DNA of 64,000 bases from Isoetes taiwanensis (taxonomy: Eukaryota; Streptophyta; Lycopodiopsida; Isoetales; Isoetaceae), in the NCBI GenBank assembly GCA_021234155.1, contig JAJEKV010000064.1, forward strand, positions 1,054,001 through 1,118,000, given 5' to 3'. Under the pieces are notes generated by a model. It searched no databases and had not been told where the DNA came from. It saw nothing but the letters and a program-made list of their open reading frames with translations. The stretch's first letter is position 1. Every line of letters starts with the position of its first letter. Position numbers and translations under genes: made by a program. Positions 57,871 to 64,000 of the stretch are shown here, one piece after another.

Positions 57871-58649
57871 AGTTGCGTTCTCGATCTTTTCGAGTGGAGG
57901 TAGGAATCCCTTCCTTTGTTACAAAGATGTACAACATTTTTCTTCTCCTTGATCTTGATAGCCTCTTCGTGTTTCAAAATCGATCTAATGGGTTCTAGAA
58001 ATGCAACGGGCAAATTACCCACAACATGTTCCTTATTATAATTGGCTTTCACGCATTACTCAGATCCGAATCGGATATATCCGTAATCCATTTGCCGCTC
58101 GCGGAAAGCCGGAAATTCGAAACCAACTCTTCCCAAAAAGTGTATTCCTTCCGGGCGCCGCGGGACGCGCGTATGACAAAATCTCTTTCCGCATGAAGCT
58201 CGGCTTCTAATATCAATGGCTATTTCAAATTAAACCCGCCATGATATTCGCTTTGCACCTTAATGTATGTCTTTCCTTCCAAAATCTCATCGAAGCCGAA
58301 AACCTCTCAGATTAGACATGCCTCAAGGTATCTTAACCAGTGTTTTGTTGAAGAAGTCCTTCGAGGGCTTATCGTGAAAATCTCCATGCTCGCCATGCAT
58401 CTTTTGTTGACCCATCCGTTGGCCACTTCCATTAACTTTCTCAACACCCGCCTCCTCCATAAAAATAAATTGCTTCTCGTCCTTTAGCTCCTTCACCTTC
58501 AACGTTGTGGTAGCTATCTCGTGGAAGTCCTCTGTAACAAATGGTCGTGGAATCGCTGCCGCGATGTCTTTGAGCTAAGATAATAAAAATACCTTCCATG
58601 CCGAGGGAGGTGGCGAGTACCAATGGGACCTTGAGGAGGACAACCATAC

Positions 58650-60230
58650 GCTTTATGTTGATGCCGTAGTCTGTTGAAGCTTCTCTAACAATGGCTCTCT
58701 ATATACGATTGTTAGCGATGACTTCATTGCAATCAATGCTCAACTCAATATATTCTCTATCCGTCCAAGTTTCCATTAAGCACTCTTGTTCTTCTCCTCG
58801 CAGAGGCTTTAGCAAACTCCATCTGCTTGTTCCCGTTCTCCAACAAGACAAAGATAGCAGTTTGAGCTGCACATATACCGTGGTTTACCGGATATTATCC
58901 AAAATTTCTTGCCCTTCAAGTCAGCCTCTCCGTACTCCATGTGATCTTTTTCCCGAAATAATGTGCACTTGTAAGTTAGGCAGCCACAAAACCGTAAATC
59001 ATGAACAATAACAATCACCGGTAATGGGGTCGAAGGGGACAACATCGGTACGGTGTGAGCACCTCCTCCAGTAGGATACGCCTTGAAACTCTTCACGAGA
59101 GTCCGCACGCGGGTCGCTTGAACGCATTCGATCGTGAGGTTAGCAGAGCTGGTTCGCAATCGAATATTGAAACCTTCATAAACCCGGTTCACACCAAGCG
59201 GGTAGAACCGCTTTGAATTGTTCAAGCTTCGTGCGCTTTGTTCCGCCAATTTATGCTCTTCTTCGTGATTGAATTTGAGGTCCGCCTTCGCTCGTAGCAA
59301 TAGGAAATGCTAGCCTCTTGGACGATGCAAAGACCGAGACTAAGGGGGTGTTGGAAGAAGAAGGTTCTCAAGCTATCCGAGTATTGAGTTTGCGGAGGTT
59401 GATTCTGAACTTTGGGATGGTAGAATCTTTAGACACAGTAGGGGGAGCACAAATAGCCAGAGGTTGAGCAGGATCTATAATAGCAGATGGTTGGGCAGTG
59501 GAAACAGGCTCCACGGAGAGGGCTCTGGGTTCGGTGGACGCCTCTGCTATAGATATGGGCTTCACATGTTTTTTCTTCGCCTGAGCCCTTAACCAGTTCG
59601 TGTCCATTACAGAAGGCATCTTCTCATTTCGCTTAGCTTTCAGTGCAATGCTAGGTGGTTTCTTATCTCACCAAGAAACCTTTTCTCGCATGTCGAAAGC
59701 CGCACAATATATCCCTATTGCCCGTTATTCCAGACAGAGACAGAGATTCATAGGATCGCTAGCATGCCCCAGATCCTTTCGCACTGGTCGGAACATTCTT
59801 TCCAGTTGCCGGCTTGTTTAACTTGCTAGCTGTCATGAGCGAGGGATCATAGTTTGTCCATTTAAGGACATACTCAATGAACTGCAAATTCTGTGTGTCC
59901 TCTACGCTGCATATAATAGCGCCTTGACATTGTTTTTGTTCCTTCCCACATAGCGATTGCAATTCCTATCTCCCGTATGTCATCGGCTTTCTTGCCACCC
60001 CGAGGAACAAGCAGAGGTCTTTACTACGGCCGCTTTAGCCCCGTGAAATTGCCTCGCGGCAATTTCAATGCACCACTTTCTTTCATTTGAAGGTGTGATG
60101 ATCTTATTGGGCTCAACGTCCGGGCCGCGATACAAATCCGTAGCCGCAAGTAAGAGGTGGGTCATTTCCCTAATGGACAAGTTCTTCCGTAAAATCAACA
60201 GGATCGCGGTCGCGATCTTCAAGAGAGTTT
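58650..60230 (-). pseudogene. unidentified coding block upstream of the 313-codon ORF
   Basis: Minus-strand frames: 60222-59980 contains SIREMTHLLLAATDLYRGPD and NERKWCIEIAARQFHGAKA. About 59900-59760 contains NLQFIEYVLKWTNYDPSLMT. 59619-59368 is Ala/Pro/Ser-rich (an apparent linker). 59300-58809 (163 codons) contains NNSKRFYPLGVNRVYEGFNI, LTIECVQATRVRTLVKSFKA and VIVIVHDLRFCGCL. The parts run in one direction, as in one long protein or two adjacent ones, with stops between. No domain is recognised. A polyprotein of a retroelement or the protein of a large DNA transposon would fit the context; nothing proves either. Confidence 0.4.
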
Positions 60231-60420
60231 ACTTACCATCGCGTCAGCATCCTCATGAGTGATTCGAAGATCGCTACCGCGAGGTCGCGGAGTTTTTGAA
60301 GATCGCATCAGCGATGTTGCTGACCACTAACACGATCGCGCCGCGATGCTACCGAAGACTCGCCAGGATCGCGACGCCGATCCGGCCGAATTTCAAAGCA
60401 GATCGCGCGATCCCGTTGAG
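60190..60420. repeat. GATCGC-rich array, right side of unknown block
   Basis: At least six GATCGC strings stand within about 220 bases, many in short palindromes (GATCGCGGTCGCGATC, GATCGCGCGATC), separated by 15-45 bases. GC content and CpG density are far above the neighbouring sequence. Confidence 0.65.
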
Positions 60421-60719
60421 TTCCGCACCTTCATGACTACAAAGACGGTGCCGTGAAGAGTCTAATTAAACATATCGAAAGAAATCGCTACCACATCTTG
60501 TTGAGCCGAGGGGTTGGAACTAACCTTCTCTCGAGGTGGGCTTTTGGTGCCATGGATCGCCGGGCGCGAGGCTTTCAAAAAACGGGTTGATTTCATCGCT
60601 GTGGAAGGCGCCGAGGAGGCGGCGGGCATTGAATCGCTGGAAGGCGCCGAAATCACCGCTGGGCGAATGAAGTTCGAAGGGATCGCGAATAAATATCGGT
60701 CGGGGAAGCCGGATTAATT

Positions 60720-60990
60720 TAATCCGGCACGTGCGGGACCTGACACGCCATAATTGCCTGCCATTATTACGGCCGGCATTCATAAATACCCACCATTAAT
60801 GCAGCCGCCCGTATTTATGGACGCCCAACAACTTTATTGTAAACGTGGCTTTTTCCGGACAAGAGGTACTTCTGGTCGTGCACCTCCATATTCAAAAAGT
60901 GTACGTAATAAAGGACCTACGGAACCAAAATTAAGACGCCTCTGGAGCGCGGTTGAAGGCCTGAAAGAGACAACTGATTTCAAATTTTAA
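60720..60990. other. possible promoter-like GC/AT transition
   Basis: A mirrored motif pair (TTAATTTAATCCGGCACGTG; CCATTAT...CATTCATAAATACC) precedes a short plus-strand frame of no known family. Evidence for transcription is lacking. Confidence 0.15.
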
Positions 60991-61508
60991 ACCTGAATTT
61001 CGCGCTCGATGAAGAGGGCGGGATTTCCAGTTTGTAATCCAGCAGTGTGTTCTGGAAGGCGCTCGTTCTTCTCGCCTGGCGCCAAGGGGTTTTGGAGCCG
61101 CCGACTGCTTCTTCGTGGTCAGTAGTGCCGATCTTGAAGGCGCCTACTTTAAGCTAACACGGGTACAAAATCCTAATGCCTTCTTCGTCCAGCCACCTAG
61201 AAGTTGTCGAATTCAGGAGAGATTTTCGATTTGTTGTTTATGTATAGGTTATAATAGTGCCTTCACAACCATAACAAGATAGGTTATCGAGGCCCAATTG
61301 AATTGTTTATTTCTCGGACTAATTGATAGTGAGGGAATATCACGGTAACACAATGGTTCTGCTAATGGTTCTGCTAATGGTTCTGCTCCCACCTGTTCAA
61401 TTCACGACAAATCTCCATTTTAATTAACTGACAGGCAATTTTCGTTGTGGAAATAACAGCTGCAATTAATATTCACATAGACATTTGATTTGCGAGACTT
61501 ACTCAAGC

Positions 61509-61952
61509 ATCTATTTTTTGCTCGATTCGACTGTTAGGATGTGCACCGAAAAGAATCGCGATCGCGTTCATCCCGAACATAGCGCTTATATAGCGGCGCG
61601 AGATTACATCAATTAATCGCGATTGCGATCTTGTGGAGGTAAGTCCAAGAGATAAGTGGTTTTAAATGGTTAGTTAGATTAGACAAAGTTTCTAGGTCCA
61701 GCCAGACGCCATCGCGATGTTGACGAAACATCTATTTCTTGCTCGGTTCGACTGCTCAATGTTCCACCGAAAGAATCGCGACTGCATTCATCGGGAGCAT
61801 AGCAGTTATATAGCGACGCGAGATTACATCGAATTAATTGCGATTGCGATCTTGTGGAGGTAAGTCCAAAGAGATAAGTGGTTTTAAAATGGTTAGTTAG
61901 ATTAGACAAAGTTTCTAGGTCCAAAGAGATCGCCATCGCGATGTTGACGAAA
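61509..61952. repeat. 221-base tandem duplication with GATCGC/CGCGAT motifs
   Basis: The block starting ATCTATTT(T/C)TTGCTC at 61509 recurs at 61730. Both copies hold ATATAGCG(G/A)CGCGAGATTAC, GCGATTGCGATCTTGTGGAG, GTAAGTCCAA, TTAGATTAGACAAAGTTTCT and CCATCGCGATGTTGACGAAA. The copies differ by scattered changes, so the duplication is old. Confidence 0.92.
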
Positions 61953-62086
61953 GCGAAGTTGACTTTCTTCGGGATGGAAGCTCTACGCCTTTCTACCGTT
62001 GGGGAAGAAGGTGGCCGAGGGCGAGTGCATAACTTCAAAAATCACCACAACATCCCCGCGCTGCATTTAATTGATAGTAGTTTCTC

Positions 62087-62326
62087 TTGTCGCTGTCTTT
62101 GATGGGCGTATACCACCGCCGTATCCGTAACCGAATTGAACCACCTAGAGGAGGTTTGTTGGTAGCTTCATTCTTTGGTCCAAAAGCGGCGCTCGTAATG
62201 AAATCACTCCAAAGACCCGATGTTAGCACACCACCGGTCGATCAAACGGATAAATTGGCAAGTTCCAAAGAAACTCCCGTGAAGGAAACAAAGGAACCAA
62301 TTGAATTGCGGGGATTTGCAGGATAA
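62087..62326 (+). CDS. small ORF of unknown function
   Basis: A 79-codon frame with GGLLVASFFGPKAALVMKSL and a hydrophilic end rich in Lys, Glu and Thr (SSKETPVKETKEP). Not recognised; it may belong to the element carrying the DUF7869-like frame downstream. Confidence 0.2.
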   Translation: MSLSLMGVYHRRIRNRIEPPRGGLLVASFFGPKAALVMKSLQRPDVSTPPVDQTDKLASSKETPVKETKEPIELRGFAG

Positions 62327-62873
62327 ACTAGTGGAAAAGACATGTGAGTTACCGCGACGAAAGTGCCGCAAACCGCCTTATGCTACAGTGTGTCATCGTT
62401 TTCAGATCCAAACGATGCCGATCCGACATGAAGTTGGGTGAAGCATGGATAGGGGTTTCGTTATGAATTTGTTGCCAATGCCCGAAAGATTTCTATGCTC
62501 ACGCTTGTGCGTAAATGCCACAAATGCATGACTTGGTGAGATGCTCAATAGCATTGGTTCTCGCTGACAAGATTCCGCTTTCTAGCCTAGTTACGGCCGA
62601 AGGAGACCGAGGTCGAGAAGGAAGCTTATGCCGTCAGCCTGAGGTGGAGTAACAAAAAAAGACAACCACATGGTGAATGTGAGGAAGGCGAGAGGACGCC
62701 GACCCCAAAAAAAAAAGAAAGGAAAACCACACCGAAGCTATCTTGCGCCAGTCCTCGATGTGTCGCTTGAAAGAGATGTTGTGCTAATTTCACGCTTAAG
62801 GAGATATCCGCCATGAGGACCTTCTCTTCGAACATGAAAACTTCGAACGTCACGACTTTTTTGCGCATAAAAC

Positions 62874-63696
62874 ATGCTAGATCTTTGTTCAGAGAATGGA
62901 TGTGTGAAAAAGCTAATGCTGAACAACAGGGAAGTCTGTGTGAAGGCATGGCATAGTGCATACGGTATACCAGTTTCTACATTTTACAAATGGAGGAAGC
63001 TTTTTATGGAAGGGCACAGGATTGCGGAGCATGGAAACTCCGGGTCCATGAAGCCAAGGTCTCATACACTGGCCGGAGGTGCTGTGCTATCTATGTACAT
63101 AGATGAAAATGCTGAAACTATGCCACACCGCTCAAAGGTTACGAGTGGGGGAACTAGAGAAAATGTGAAGAGATTACCTTCCATCTTGACTAAAAAGGAC
63201 ATACATCAAGAGGTAGATATAACCGTCCACGAGATGACAGGAAAACATGTTTCTCAATCGTCCTTCTTGTCAACGTGGAAGGATAACCACTCTGAGGTAG
63301 CAATCGCCAAAAGGATAGCATTTTCTAAGTGTAATACCTGTATTGTGATAAAGGAGAAACTTGCCAAGACTAGAGATCCAAGAGAGAGAAGAGAGCTCGC
63401 CGTGGAAAGGAAATCTCACATGATGCCCAACTTTCCCGCAGGGGAGTCTCTACACGGTCGTGGAGAGCTTTGTCTCATCGATCTCCGAAAATGCCTTAAC
63501 CATTATACATGATAAGATGGATAAGAATAAGACGATGGTTCCTCGTCTGGAGAAGCTAGCAAAATCTGTATGGAGGGGTGAACGGTTGAAGGTGAGTCTT
63601 CTCGGTGCTCTCATGCATGGGCATGGTGTAGGTGCTTTGGGCCACTTCTCCATTTGGACCTCCGCCGATGATTCAATTTTCATGTGGGATCTTTAA
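62874..63696 (+). pseudogene. DUF7869-like, putative transposon-derived protein, frameshifted
   Basis: The first frame, 62874-63512, reads VCVKAWHSAYGIPVSTFYKW RKLF, then HGNSGSMKPRSHT and a helical, charged part rich in Lys/Arg (KEKLAKTRDPRERRELAVER). A +1 shift near 63455 gives the second frame, 63460-63696: FVSSISENALTIIHDKMDKN KT, LLGALMHGHGVGALGHFSIW and TSADDSIFMWDL. The D-x-MD-x-x-KT motif, followed by a strand and a His-rich segment, is the start of the DUF7869 domain as I recall it; the family is usually linked to transposon-like genes in non-seed plants. The frame continues with stops toward the window end. Its function is not known. Confidence 0.4.
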
Positions 63697-64000
63697 ATCA
63701 TACCTTGAAAACACTAGAGAATCAATCTGAGGACAACTGGGGTCATTTGAGAAATACGATCATCAAGGAAGTCAGCCGGGTGGAGCAATTATGAACACGG
63801 AAGCCCTTAGGACAAAAATGGTGAATGGCACTAGAAATGATTTTATGCCTCCTATCAAGGGCCCTCGATAATCAAGAAGTTGCCTAGGAGGCTTTACTTG
63901 CAAACTAGACAATTGCTCAGACAAAACAAGAACAGGTATCTTTTTCTCTTACTTGTCATATTTGGTCCGGTTAGGTGTCTTCGATCAAAAGTGCAACTGG

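Overview
The window is plant nuclear DNA, most likely from a large, repeat-rich genome of a non-angiosperm vascular plant (fern, lycophyte or gymnosperm). Three things point there: exons with GT-AG borders encoding plant protein families; layers of LINE, Ty1-copia, Ty3, hAT, SINE and MITE sequence; and exons of a flavodiiron protein (FLV), a photosynthetic electron-transport protein that angiosperms have lost. The organism call is an inference. No bacterial or organellar gene order is seen.

Layout. 1-838: 5' part of a GIL1/IRKI-like (DUF641) gene on the minus strand, the only host gene here that reads open throughout. 840-6130: intergenic, with a GC-rich tandem motif, an AGATTCC-type satellite with a 602-base higher-order period, a copy of a dispersed palindromic repeat, and remnants of two mitochondrial-type tRNA genes. 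6464-11480: a decayed L1-type LINE (gag-like ORF1, endonuclease, truncated reverse transcriptase, poly-A), with a foldback MITE inside ORF1. 12-27.4 kb: minus-strand intron-bearing remains of an FLV gene, an MFSD12-like transporter and a malic enzyme, mixed with unidentified exon-like segments. 27.6-34.5 kb: more copies of the palindromic repeat, a SINE fragment, a Harbinger-type MITE, and the last exon of an unidentified minus-strand gene. 35.4-39.7 kb: two LINE copies of another lineage in opposite orientation, with a decayed hAT transposase between them. 39.7-47.0 kb: a nest in which a Copia element (plus) holds a Ty3 fragment (minus), a second, internally deleted Copia element with LTRs (minus) and a SINE (minus). 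49.8-50.9 kb: the 5' part of a class VIII myosin gene, frameshifted. 55.7-62 kb: a coding block I do not recognise, between sequences rich in GATCGC motifs. 62.9-63.7 kb: a frameshifted reading frame resembling the DUF7869 family.

How it fits together: there is no operon-like cooperation. The window reads as an old genic region in which several unprocessed genes have decayed in place while transposons piled up. Every recognised host gene remnant (DUF641, FLV, MFSD12-like, malic enzyme, myosin VIII) lies on the minus strand. Homology calls come from motif recognition by eye, without a database search.
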